NCBI GenBank assembly: GCA_023439545.1
Contig: JAEXNT010000009.1
Location: 1-60,975 of the forward strand
Source of the DNA: Bacillota bacterium
Lineage (GTDB): Bacteria; Bacillota; Clostridia; Acetivibrionales; DTU013
Direction of reading: 5' to 3'
Length of the DNA: 60,975 nucleotides
The notes beneath the pieces were generated by a model, which made no database searches, had not been told where the DNA came from, and saw nothing but the letters and a program-made list of their open reading frames with translations. Position 1 is the first letter of the stretch, and each line of letters opens with the position of its first letter. Shown piece after piece: positions 43,274 to 51,070 of the stretch. The position numbers and the translations under genes are program-made.

Positions 43274-44874
43274 ATGATCACCTCCCTCTCTACTTGTAAA
43301 TCTGCAACCTTACCACCAGAAATTACAACATTGTAAGGTTTTTCATCTCCATGTTTACTATCAATCCTGCAGTGACAACCTGTAGATTCTGATCGCTCCA
43401 ATGCGGAAAGGCACAGCAGCTTTCCCGTCAGCGCATCATTGTAAAGCCGTAGCCGGTCGAAAGCCTCGCGATTTCCCCTTGTAGAAATTTTTTCAGAATG
43501 CTCCAGGATCGTATCCAGCACATCCAGTGCATTCAAAAGCTTACTGCCTTCACGAAGAACTCCCAGCGATTTCTCAAGGGTTTTCTGCAGGTATTGCCTC
43601 ATTTCTGCAATTTCGTTTGCTGACGATTTGCCGTCCGTTTTTCCTATTACCTTTTCCGACCAATCTTCTTCACACTTGCTCCCGCATGGGTTTTTTCTCA
43701 AATAATCGGAAACGGCTAAACCTGCGCGGCGTCCAAAAACCAGCGTTTCAAGCCCGGCATTCCCTCCGATCCGGTTTGCGCCATGAATTCCTCCCGTAAT
43801 TTCGCCGCATGCAAACAATCCTGGGACCGATGTGGAACACCATGCATCAATTTCGACTCCGCCCAGTGAAGTGTGCGGCGCCGGGGCTAACTCGATCATT
43901 TCCTTTGATAAATCAATACCGACGTTGGCATACCGTCTGAAATAAGCGGGATAGACTTCATTGAGCCGATCCTTGCCAACTCCGGCAGCATCGAACCATA
44001 CACCGTTGTGTAAAGTACCATTGCCTGATTCAATCTCCCGGGCTATGCGAATCGTCATAATGTCTTTGCCGATGCATTCCGTATTCTCCGGATATTGAAG
44101 CAGGAATCTTTCGCCGGCTCCATTACGGAAAACGGCTCCTTCATAGAGCATGGTCGTTATCATCCCCAAGCCTTTTACAGCCGGCGGCCATACTGCCGCG
44201 CTGGGTTCAAACTGTACAAACTCCATATCGACAAGGTCAACTCCAGCGTCAAAAGCCATCGCAATCCCGTCTCCACCGGAATCTATCTTGTTAGTGGAAA
44301 ACGGATAAATGCCGCAAAATCCGCCGGAAGCCAGAATGACCGCCTTTGCCTGTATGATGAAAAATTGACCGGCTAATCTGTCAAAAGCCAAAACGCCTGA
44401 AACATGCCCTTCAAAGATGCACAGTCTCAATGCGCGGGATTTATTTATAAAGTGCGCATTACTAAGTTTTGAACGGATTTTTGCCGCTATCTCAGGTCCG
44501 GTAGCATGAGTGGACGAAACACACCTTGGATAGCTGGCGCTTAGAGGTCGGATCAACCTATATCCGTCTCCCTCCCGATCAAACTCAACCCCCATTTTTT
44601 TTAATTCATCAAAACAAATCAAGCTGTCCTCGCAAAGAGCTTTAGCAAGAACGGGATTGTTGAAATGACCGCCGCTTTCTAAGGTATCATTTAAAAATGT
44701 ATCTACAGAATCGTTTTCATTCAAAGGAACACAAAACGCATGAATCCAGGGAGAAGCTCCGCTTCCATCCGACAGAATAGTTATATCCGTGTTTCCATGT
44801 GACAGGACATAAGCTGCCGAAAGCCCTGCCAGTCCGCTTCCGATTACTAGCACATCAGTCGATACCTTCATCAT
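43252..44874 (-). CDS. FAD-dependent oxidoreductase of the FrdA/SdhA/NadB family
   Basis: 540 aa. N-terminal FAD motif DVLVIGSGLAGLSAAY; FAD-ribose region GLFACGEITGGIHGANRIGGNAGLETLVFGRRAG; catalytic-cap residues around HTSLGGVEID. No signal peptide, heme or Fe-S domain, so it is a soluble flavoprotein. Related to L-aspartate oxidase and fumarate reductase flavoproteins. As first catabolic gene after the regulator it may oxidise an amino or hydroxy acid substrate or intermediate. The electron acceptor is unknown; its C terminus overlaps the fdrA start. Confidence 0.82.
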   Translation of the reverse strand: MMKVSTDVLVIGSGLAGLSAAYVLSHGNTDITILSDGSGASPWIHAFCVPLNENDSVDTFLNDTLESGGHFNNPVLAKALCEDSLICFDELKKMGVEFDREGDGYRLIRPLSASYPRCVSSTHATGPEIAAKIRSKLSNAHFINKSRALRLCIFEGHVSGVLAFDRLAGQFFIIQAKAVILASGGFCGIYPFSTNKIDSGGDGIAMAFDAGVDLVDMEFVQFEPSAAVWPPAVKGLGMITTMLYEGAVFRNGAGERFLLQYPENTECIGKDIMTIRIAREIESGNGTLHNGVWFDAAGVGKDRLNEVYPAYFRRYANVGIDLSKEMIELAPAPHTSLGGVEIDAWCSTSVPGLFACGEITGGIHGANRIGGNAGLETLVFGRRAGLAVSDYLRKNPCGSKCEEDWSEKVIGKTDGKSSANEIAEMRQYLQKTLEKSLGVLREGSKLLNALDVLDTILEHSEKISTRGNREAFDRLRLYNDALTGKLLCLSALERSESTGCHCRIDSKHGDEKPYNVVISGGKVADLQVEREVIIRKRYIS

Positions 44875-44888
44875 ACCCTCGCCGCCTC

Positions 44889-45668
44889 TTATACCAGAGG
44901 GAACAGGCTTTCACCCAAATATCCAAGTCCCCTCGAAATCTCCATAGCTGCAACATTTATTTTCTTTCCTAAAATGGCTTGTCTTTCCTCCGGCATATTT
45001 TCCGAAAAGGTTACATTACTAATGGCTGCGATGACTTTATTTTCGGAATTGAATATCGGAGCCGCCACACAGCTTATAAGGCTTGAGTTTTCCTCGCCAT
45101 TGTCTACGGCATACCCGCATATTCTGGCATTATTCATATACTTTATCAGCGAGTCCCGATCATGAATCAACGAATTATTGCACCCTTTAATCATTTCGTC
45201 GGTAACAATGGATAACGCTTCCTCATCTTTCATTGCGGAAATTATGGCTTTTCCTAAGCCGGTTACCATTAAATCCTTAACGGAACCAACAACAGAAGTC
45301 GTCTGGAGAGGTGAATCAGAAATCAATTTTAAAAGATATGCTACTTGGGAATCATTCCGCACTGCCAAAAAAACCGTGTCGCCTGTTTCATCCCTAAGCT
45401 TTGAAAGTATAGGTCGTGCGATTTCACATATATCCAAATTCTTCAAATAAGCATATCCGACACAAAAAGACTCAAGACCAAGCCGGTATGTATGAAGTGG
45501 TTCTGATGCGACCGATAAAAATCCATTGGCAAGCAAGGTATGAACAATATCGAAAGTGCTGCTCTTTGGGATATGCAGACTCTGGCTGATTTCGGTTATG
45601 TTCATACCATTTTGGTTGTTTGAAACAAGTTTGAGAATAGCTATAACCTTTTCTGCTGTGTGATTCAT
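44889..45668 (-). CDS. IclR-family transcriptional regulator
   Basis: 259 aa. N-terminal winged helix (NITEISQSLHIPKSSTFDIVHTLLANGFL) and C-terminal IclR effector-binding domain (GLGKAIISAMKD; AAISNVTFSENM). Heads the catabolic run; its gene is preceded by a strong promoter with a 16-bp perfect palindrome just after the start point. Autoregulation and control of the whole cluster by a pathway metabolite are inferred. Confidence 0.9.
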   Translation of the reverse strand: MNHTAEKVIAILKLVSNNQNGMNITEISQSLHIPKSSTFDIVHTLLANGFLSVASEPLHTYRLGLESFCVGYAYLKNLDICEIARPILSKLRDETGDTVFLAVRNDSQVAYLLKLISDSPLQTTSVVGSVKDLMVTGLGKAIISAMKDEEALSIVTDEMIKGCNNSLIHDRDSLIKYMNNARICGYAVDNGEENSSLISCVAAPIFNSENKVIAAISNVTFSENMPEERQAILGKKINVAAMEISRGLGYLGESLFPLV

Positions 45669-45687
45669 AAAATTACCTCAATTATTT

Positions 45688-45703
45688 GTTCGTATATACG
45701 AAC
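45688..45703. promoter_or_regulatory. Perfect palindromic operator for the IclR regulator
   Basis: GTTCGTATATACGAAC is a perfect 16-bp palindrome placed about 20 nt after the predicted start point and 20 nt before the iclR-type gene. A third half-site, GTTC at 45707-45710, forms a second GAAC-N3-GTTC palindrome sharing one arm. Confidence 0.75.
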
Positions 45704-45730
45704 AGCGTTCATATTTCTGAATACAACTAA

Positions 45731-45759
45731 ATAATATAGTAGAGTGAATTAATTGTCAA
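45731..45759 (-). promoter_or_regulatory. Sigma-A promoter of the catabolic cluster
   Basis: TTGACA (45759-45754), 17-nt spacer, TATTAT (45736-45731); predicted start near 45724. It is the only strong promoter found upstream of the 20-kb run. Confidence 0.75.
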
Positions 45760-45900
45760 TACATAATGGATGATTTTCGTAAACTAATTTCCAATGGTTG
45801 TGACTATTCAGATACCCTACCCTAAAAAATAGATACGTTTCTGAATTATGTTAGATTTGAAAAGATTATTCAGGTTATTTTACAATAATCCCGTTTTATA

Positions 45901-45932
45901 AAAAAAAAGGATTCCAAGAAACTCTGGAACCC
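45901..45932 (-). terminator. Terminator beside the tRNA-Pro remnant
   Basis: GGGTTCCA/TGGAATCC stem (one G-U pair) followed by eight or more T residues on the minus strand. Confidence 0.7.
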
Positions 45933-45940
45933 TTATCACT

Positions 45941-45987
45941 ACTGGTCGGAGTGACGTGACTTGAACACGCGATCTCTTGCACCCCAA
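45941..45987 (-). pseudogene. Partial copy of tRNA-Pro
   Basis: 47 nt identical to the 3' half of the intact tRNA-Pro at 49411-49457 except one base. It then joins directly to AACTGAG, the D-arm-proximal sequence, with the anticodon region deleted, and diverges. Direct repeat of a tRNA 3' end is what an integrating element leaves behind. Confidence 0.75.
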
Positions 45988-46407
45988 CTGAGGGAATGTC
46001 TTATTGTCTAGCGTTAAATAATCTTATAAAGCCCTAAATACAACGTGTCTAAGGTTTTATTTTCATAGTTAGTCGTATTTAGTTTTAATCAATATTGTCG
46101 TTATAAGTACAAAATAAGTACAGAACAAATTGATTAAAATAAAGTTGTTTCTGAAGCTGAAAATATAGGTGTGAGTTGGTCTGTAAGGTTTTCGTGCTAT
46201 AAATGATCGTACTCAAAAAGTTATATGTGGAAAATCGAGGTAGGTATAGGTGCATTCTCGGAACTCCAGGGCAAGGCAAACCACCGCGCACATCAATATA
46301 CGTTATCAGAATGGCGGTCATAGGTGAAGGTGAAGGTGAAAGTAACAGGAAGTTCGACGATACACTGACTGTTAACTTGTAAATAATAAGACGTAATATC
46401 GAGGTTA

Positions 46408-46441
46408 GGCGCTGTGGACCGGCTCCGCCGGTCTAGGCGCC
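46408..46441. repeat. GC-rich hairpin
   Basis: GGCGC-N4-GACCGGC-TCC-GCCGGTC-TAG-GCGCC: a compact 12-bp stem next to the broken end of the transposase gene. The 45988-46467 stretch around it shows no credible gene. Confidence 0.65.
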
Positions 46442-46467
46442 AACGTTCTCTCATTCAAAAAGCTTTG

Positions 46468-47355
46468 TTAACTGAATTCAGGATCATGAGCTCCTTCAAT
46501 AGCAACATTCCCGCTCCTTGCGCATTGCCCCTGACGGCCAGAGCCGATGCAACCTGTTAGAAATGACCATAGGCGTCGCTGCATGATACTTCCGTGAGGG
46601 AGGTACAAAGGGAAAGCCACGTTGATTGCTTCTACAAATCCAGATAAACCGTCGACCGATGCAATGAGTATATCAGTAACGCCGCGGCTCTTCAAGCCGT
46701 TCAGTACTGAAAGCCAGTATTTTGAGGACTCACTTGCTCCCAGCCATATCCCAAGTACATCTTTTTTACCGTCCAGATCGGTGCCGATGGCCACATAAGC
46801 CGCCTTCTTTGTAACAATACCGTTATCCCGTACATTGTAATGCACAGCGTCCAAAATCATCATAGCGTAGACATTCTGAAGTGGGCGCTCCTGCCATTCC
46901 TTGATAAGAGGTAGTATCTTGTCTGTGATTTTTGATACACGGCTGTCGTCTACGTCTATGCCGTACATCTCCTGCATTATCTTTTGGATATCCCGAGTGG
47001 AGACGCCCTGAGAGTACAGAAAGATGACCTTATCTTCTATAGAGGAAACGTCGGTCTGGTGTTTCCTGACTAGCTGCGGCTCATATTCACCTTGGCGGTC
47101 ACGAGGCACCTTGATCTCCAACTCGCCGGTACTGCTTTGGACGGTTTTCTTTGAGTAGCCGTTGCGGCTGTTGTCCGTCTGCTTATTTTTATAGTCGTAT
47201 TTCGAATATCCCAAATCATTTTCAAGCTCTGCGTCAAGAGCGGCCTGTATAGTTTCTGCGGTCAACATCTTCACGAATTCGTGGACATCATTCATGTCCT
47301 TGATGCCATATTCCTCGATCATCTGCCTGAGCTTGCTTTTTTCTTTACCTGCCAT
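46468..47355 (-). pseudogene. IS256/Mutator-type transposase, C-terminally truncated
   Basis: 295 aa against about 400 usual. The N-terminal part is well preserved (QAALDAELENDLGYSKYDY, NSRNGYSKKTV, VPRDRQGEYEPQLV). The first catalytic Asp is in MILDAVHYNVRDNG and the second in VDGLSGFVEAIN. After AINVAFP the sequence departs from the family and the conserved CxVHQIRNS region and the catalytic Glu are missing. Presumed inactive. Confidence 0.85.
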
Positions 47356-47362
47356 AACTTAA

Positions 47363-47405
47363 AAACCTCCATTGTCATTTTTTTCTTACCTGACAATGGA
47401 GGTTT
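47363..47405. repeat. Inverted repeat at the transposase upstream end
   Basis: AAACCTCCATTGTCA (47363-47377) and TGACAATGGAGGTTT (47391-47405) are a perfect 15-bp inverted repeat lying before the transposase ATG; probably the promoter-proximal end structure of the insertion sequence. Confidence 0.65.
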
Positions 47406-47438
47406 ACACAATTATTTCTGCACTACCTATTTTAATTT

Positions 47439-47894
47439 TCACTCTACAACTCTTATTAGTTGGTTTTCTTCAAATCTGAAACTACTACCTAAAGAAAAGT
47501 TACGTAAATAAATATCCGTTGTTTGTTCAGGTATGCCCTCTTCATTTCCGGCCCAACAGGAATATAATTCTATTTCTTTAGCATCCTTAATATTATGTTT
47601 TATATAGTCAAAAAGTTCTTTTACTGAACCTTCTCTCATGCTCTGTTCATTAATTATTTCATTTGCTAACTCTTCAGGAAAGCCATCTAACTCAAGAGTC
47701 TTCTTGTCATATTGAAACCCACAACCACACCCTTGATAAGAACCAATGTAATATACATATTTTTTTGTAAACTGATTAATGACCCCTTTGACACTTTCAT
47801 GGAGTGGTGTGACACAAATAGGATTGTTACTTTTATCACTCCATTCAATGAGTGGAAGTTCCTTATCAGATGCAATATACAACATCATGCACAT
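47439..47894 (-). CDS. Hypothetical CGCGF-motif protein
   Basis: 151 aa, soluble. Notable motif YYIGSYQGCGCGFQY (about residues 48-62), with two closely spaced cysteines, then a helical and acidic C-terminal half. AGGAGGT is found upstream of the ATG at 47894. I recall similar small uncharacterised bacterial proteins but no function. Island cargo. Confidence 0.6.
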   Translation of the reverse strand: MCMMLYIASDKELPLIEWSDKSNNPICVTPLHESVKGVINQFTKKYVYYIGSYQGCGCGFQYDKKTLELDGFPEELANEIINEQSMREGSVKELFDYIKHNIKDAKEIELYSCWAGNEEGIPEQTTDIYLRNFSLGSSFRFEENQLIRVVE

Positions 47895-48054
47895 TTTACT
47901 TACCTCCTTGAGAGATCCACATACAATATAGATTGCATGTAGTTGCGTTTAATAATTATTGAATTTAATTAATTTTTTTAATTCTTTCAATTAAATTTTC
48001 AACCTTGTACATATACCTTGATAACCCTGTCGTAATGAAAAGGCATTAAAGCAC

Positions 48055-48090
48055 AAAAAATAGAAGGGCTGCATCTTAAGTAAACCCTTC
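48055..48090 (-). terminator. Terminator, near-copy of the tRNA-Pro terminator
   Basis: GAAGGG/CCCTTC stem with T-run; the arm and loop start GAAGGGCTGCATCT match the terminator at 49371-49404. It follows the P-loop gene. Confidence 0.65.
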
Positions 48091-48109
48091 TTAATTAATG
48101 TGCAGAAAC

Positions 48110-48649
48110 TTATTTTTCGATAGCAAGTATTACCTGTTCAACACTATTCTCCAAATCATAATTGACGACTTCGATCACCGGGCATTTTACCGCAGTCAAC
48201 CATGCTCTGTGTTTCGATAAACTCCGTCCGTTTCTTGTCCCGCTATCATAGGCTGCCGCCCATTCAATAAAGTCTTTACTGTTCTCATATCTGTCTCCGC
48301 CTGGCAGAATTCTAGCACCATATCTCTCGTATTCCCTCAGTTTCAAGCGTTCAATCCTTATCTCCTGCGGCACATATACGAAAACAACCAAATCGAAATT
48401 TGGAATTAAGATATCTCCCCATCCACAAAGTGAACCGCTAAGAATCCATTTATCAAAATTCAATAAATCGGTTTGCATTAATTCCAGACACTCATTTCTA
48501 TCTCTCTCTATTGTGAAAGGTTTTATCGTGTTTTCCCAAAAATAATTGTCAGAATCGAAATGCTTATAATCAAGATGACTGCAAACATTCTTGGCTATTG
48601 TTGTTGTCCCCGACCCTGAAGCCCCAAAAATATGTATTCTTTGTTTCAT
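48110..48649 (-). CDS. P-loop NTPase, adenylate/shikimate-kinase-like
   Basis: About 179 aa. Walker A reads FGASGSGTTTIAK; it is of the AAA_17/topology-modulation type often called adenylate kinase in annotations. Conserved-like DSDNYFW and ILSGSLCGWGD segments follow. ATG at 48649 with GAAGGA upstream is chosen over the earlier in-frame codon. It likely phosphorylates a small molecule; it directly follows the methyltransferase gene, overlapping only if the upstream start were used. Confidence 0.7.
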   Translation of the reverse strand: MKQRIHIFGASGSGTTTIAKNVCSHLDYKHFDSDNYFWENTIKPFTIERDRNECLELMQTDLLNFDKWILSGSLCGWGDILIPNFDLVVFVYVPQEIRIERLKLREYERYGARILPGGDRYENSKDFIEWAAAYDSGTRNGRSLSKHRAWLTAVKCPVIEVVNYDLENSVEQVILAIEK

Positions 48650-48666
48650 TCCTTCGTATCTCCTTT

Positions 48667-49245
48667 CTAAAATCTCCAAAAGTATATCAGACGAGGACCT
48701 TTGTCAAATTCCGGACCGGTTCTTGGAATCTCAATAACCTTCTCCGGCTTGACGCCCAAGGTCCAATCCTCGATCAATTCCTTATCAATGAATCTATGTG
48801 CCCTGTGGCTTGGTTTTTCTTCTTCGCCGCCTTCCCAATTATAAGGGAAGCTTAAAACAGCGGTTTTTGAAATCCTCATAACTTCCCTGAAGGCTCTGCT
48901 TTGTTTATTATCAAGGTGCTCCCATACCTGCAGCGCAATGAATAAATCATATTGTTTATCATTTATAGGCCATGGTTTTTGGGTAGCATCGAAGGCAAAG
49001 ACCCTGCCCCGGATTTTATCCGGCTTGCCGAACGCGTCTTCCTTAGGATTTACTATTACATCCGAGTTTTTTATGATAGGTAATAATCCCGGACCTAATT
49101 CTATAACCTTTGTGAATTCTTCTTTCTGTATGATTTTCAGCACTTCCTTGAAGTATTCCCATCGGCCTTCGTAGTATTTGCCTCTTGGCCCTTCCAACAG
49201 CGCTTCGTAATCTTCATAAGTCATCATAGTCAAATTGTCGGTCAA
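48667..49245 (-). CDS. SAM-dependent methyltransferase
   Basis: About 192 aa class I methyltransferase. Motif I is VIELGPGLLPII; FDATQ..PW and LFIALQVWEHLD are the later family motifs. The TTG at 49245 has GGGGGAG at proper spacing; the frame is open to 49323 but without a ribosome binding site. Substrate unknown. Island cargo next to tRNA-Pro. Confidence 0.7.
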   Translation of the reverse strand: MTDNLTMMTYEDYEALLEGPRGKYYEGRWEYFKEVLKIIQKEEFTKVIELGPGLLPIIKNSDVIVNPKEDAFGKPDKIRGRVFAFDATQKPWPINDKQYDLFIALQVWEHLDNKQSRAFREVMRISKTAVLSFPYNWEGGEEEKPSHRAHRFIDKELIEDWTLGVKPEKVIEIPRTGPEFDKGPRLIYFWRF

Positions 49246-49370
49246 ATTACTCCCCCCTACTGTATAAAGGCGTCTAAACGTTTCAATGCCGCACATATTA
49301 CCAGTCCATTTTAATAATATCAATAAGGTTTCATTGAGTCAAATTGTAGACCAAAATGTGGACTAAGCAT

Positions 49371-49404
49371 AAAAAAAGAAGGGCTGCATCTCTGCAAACC
49401 CTTC
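49371..49404 (-). terminator. Terminator of tRNA-Pro
   Basis: GAAGGG(TT)TGCA / TGCAGCCCTTC stem followed by seven T residues on the minus strand. Confidence 0.75.
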
Positions 49405-49412
49405 ATTTTTAC

Positions 49413-49490
49413 TGGTCGGAGTGACGTGACTTGAACACGCGACCTCTTGCACCCCAAGCAAGCACTCTAGCCAAACTGAGCTACACCCCG
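49413..49490 (-). tRNA. tRNA-Pro (UGG)
   Basis: Acceptor CGGGGTG/CACTCCG with one G-U pair, discriminator A, encoded CCA, T-arm GTTCAAGTC, anticodon loop with TGG. 78 nt with CCA. Confidence 0.93.
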
Positions 49491-49548
49491 TAACGCAGTT
49501 TGAATTATAGCACAGATGGAGCGCCATTGTAAAGCTTATTATTTAAAT

Positions 49549-49713
49549 TCAGGCTTTTTTTCCGGTGACCAGCATGTAGATGATATATGCTATGAAGGCC
49601 AGTATTGCAATCGGAAGTACTACCTTCAACGCAAATTTCAAGATACCAAGTGCTATAAATACCAGAACTACGATGATGCCGATTGTGATGACCGTTTTGA
49701 TTACATTATTCAC
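49549..49713 (-). CDS. 54-aa small membrane protein
   Basis: GTG start with AAGGAGTG upstream, 54 codons. Two hydrophobic stretches (VITIGIIVVLVFIALGIL and VVLPIAILAFIAYIIYMLV) and a short basic end (GKKA). Not recognised. It lies alone between tRNA-Pro and the cysteine-desulfurase-like gene. Confidence 0.65.
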   Translation of the reverse strand: MNNVIKTVITIGIIVVLVFIALGILKFALKVVLPIAILAFIAYIIYMLVTGKKA

Positions 49714-49821
49714 AAAAATCACTCCTTATTATCATTTTACATTTGATCCCGACCGAATATTCCGTTTCGCCGGAATGATCGAGCTTTCTGATAATAAATA
49801 CGTAATCCGTTATATAATGTC

Positions 49822-50970
49822 TTAGAATATTTTACGAGAAATTTTATCAACAGCGTCGATAGTCTCTATTATATCGTTTTCCGTATTGAAACAGCCTACG
49901 CTGAACCTTACTATGCCCCTGTGCAGCGTCCCGAGCTTCCTGTGGGCTGACGGCGAACAGTGAAGCCCCGCCCTTGTGCAGATGCCGTAATCCTTATCTA
50001 AAATATAGCTCAATTCCGCCGAATCCAGATCTTTCAGGTTTATTGCCACTATGCCCGAGTTCCTTGAAATATCATTCAAACTATACAGCTTGATCCCCGG
50101 TATACCTGAAAATCCCTCTGACAGCATATTTACAAGCTTATGCTTGTGGCTCCTTATGCGTTCGAGCCCGACGGCTTCTATATATGCCGCCGCAACGCCG
50201 AGTCCGATGATCCCCGGAGTATTCAGAGTGCCGCTTTCGAAAAGATCCGGCATGAATTCAGGCTGATACGGATCTTCAGAATTGCTTCCGGTTCCGCCCT
50301 CCATCAGGCTTCGCACCAGTAATCCCTCCCTGACATAAAGCCCTCCTGTCCCCTGCGGTCCCATGAGGCCCTTATGCCCCGGAAATGCCAGTATATCGAT
50401 ATATTGTGCCGCCACATCGACAGGTATCGAACCGGCGCCCTGGGATGCGTCCAAAATAAATGTAATACCCGCTTCGCGAGCTATTCTGCCGATTTCCGCG
50501 ACAGGCATAATAACCCCGTTTACGTTCGATGACAACGTACATACGATTAGTTTGGTATCGCGTCTTATCTCTTTTCTTAAATCTTCCGGATCTATTTCGC
50601 CCGATACGTTTCCCGCTACTGTTGTGACGGATATCCCGGCATCGCGTTCCAGTGTTTTAAGGGGACGTGTCACGGAATTGTGCTCCATTGCGGATGTTAT
50701 GACATGGCAGCCGGGCGTAATGCTCCCCTTGATCGCTATATTCAATGCTTCCGTGGCATTTTTGGTAAATGACAGGTTCATCGGGTCAGGTATATTGAAC
50801 AGTCTGCAGACCATTTCCCGTGCCTGCGTAACTGCAAGTCCGGCCTTAACTGAAAGCGCATGGCCTCCTCTTCCGGGATTCGCGCAGTATTCGTTCATGC
50901 ACCTGTCCATCTCCTGTACCACACAGGCAGGCTTTGGAAAGGATGTAGCCGCATTATCCAGGTATATCAT
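49822..50970 (-). CDS. Class V aminotransferase, cysteine desulfurase family
   Basis: 382 aa PLP enzyme. Opening MIYLDNAATSFPKP, HNSV and the PLP lysine in AFPGHKGLMGPQGTGG, and a C-terminal catalytic-type Cys loop (CTRAGLHCSPSAHRKLGT). It belongs to the Firmicute desulfurase/selenocysteine-lyase-like group that stands alone rather than with isc or suf genes. It mobilises sulfur or selenium from cysteine or selenocysteine; the specific acceptor is unknown. Confidence 0.85.
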   Translation of the reverse strand: MIYLDNAATSFPKPACVVQEMDRCMNEYCANPGRGGHALSVKAGLAVTQAREMVCRLFNIPDPMNLSFTKNATEALNIAIKGSITPGCHVITSAMEHNSVTRPLKTLERDAGISVTTVAGNVSGEIDPEDLRKEIRRDTKLIVCTLSSNVNGVIMPVAEIGRIAREAGITFILDASQGAGSIPVDVAAQYIDILAFPGHKGLMGPQGTGGLYVREGLLVRSLMEGGTGSNSEDPYQPEFMPDLFESGTLNTPGIIGLGVAAAYIEAVGLERIRSHKHKLVNMLSEGFSGIPGIKLYSLNDISRNSGIVAINLKDLDSAELSYILDKDYGICTRAGLHCSPSAHRKLGTLHRGIVRFSVGCFNTENDIIETIDAVDKISRKIF

Positions 50971-51070
50971 CGTTACTCCGTAGGTCTACTACATTGATAT
51001 CCAGTAGTGACGATAGTCTCTGATAACATACTATGTAAACCTGCGTTACCTGGTTAAACTTTTTATGTCT

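Larger units (their letters stand above)
45941..49457. mobile_element. Decayed genomic island bounded by tRNA-Pro repeats
   Basis: Flanked by 47-bp direct repeats of the tRNA-Pro 3' end. It contains a truncated transposase, three cargo-type genes and long non-coding stretches, but no integrase. Extent is inferred from the repeats. Confidence 0.5.

Noticed and set aside
43252..44874. Respiratory fumarate reductase flavoprotein
   Set aside because: No Fe-S or membrane-anchor subunits and no signal sequence; the cytosolic single-subunit form fits an oxidase or reductase of small acids better.
46085..46321. 78-codon minus-strand frame in the island
   Set aside because: No ribosome binding site, Tyr/Phe/Leu-rich low-information sequence in an AT-rich stretch, and no recognisable domain.
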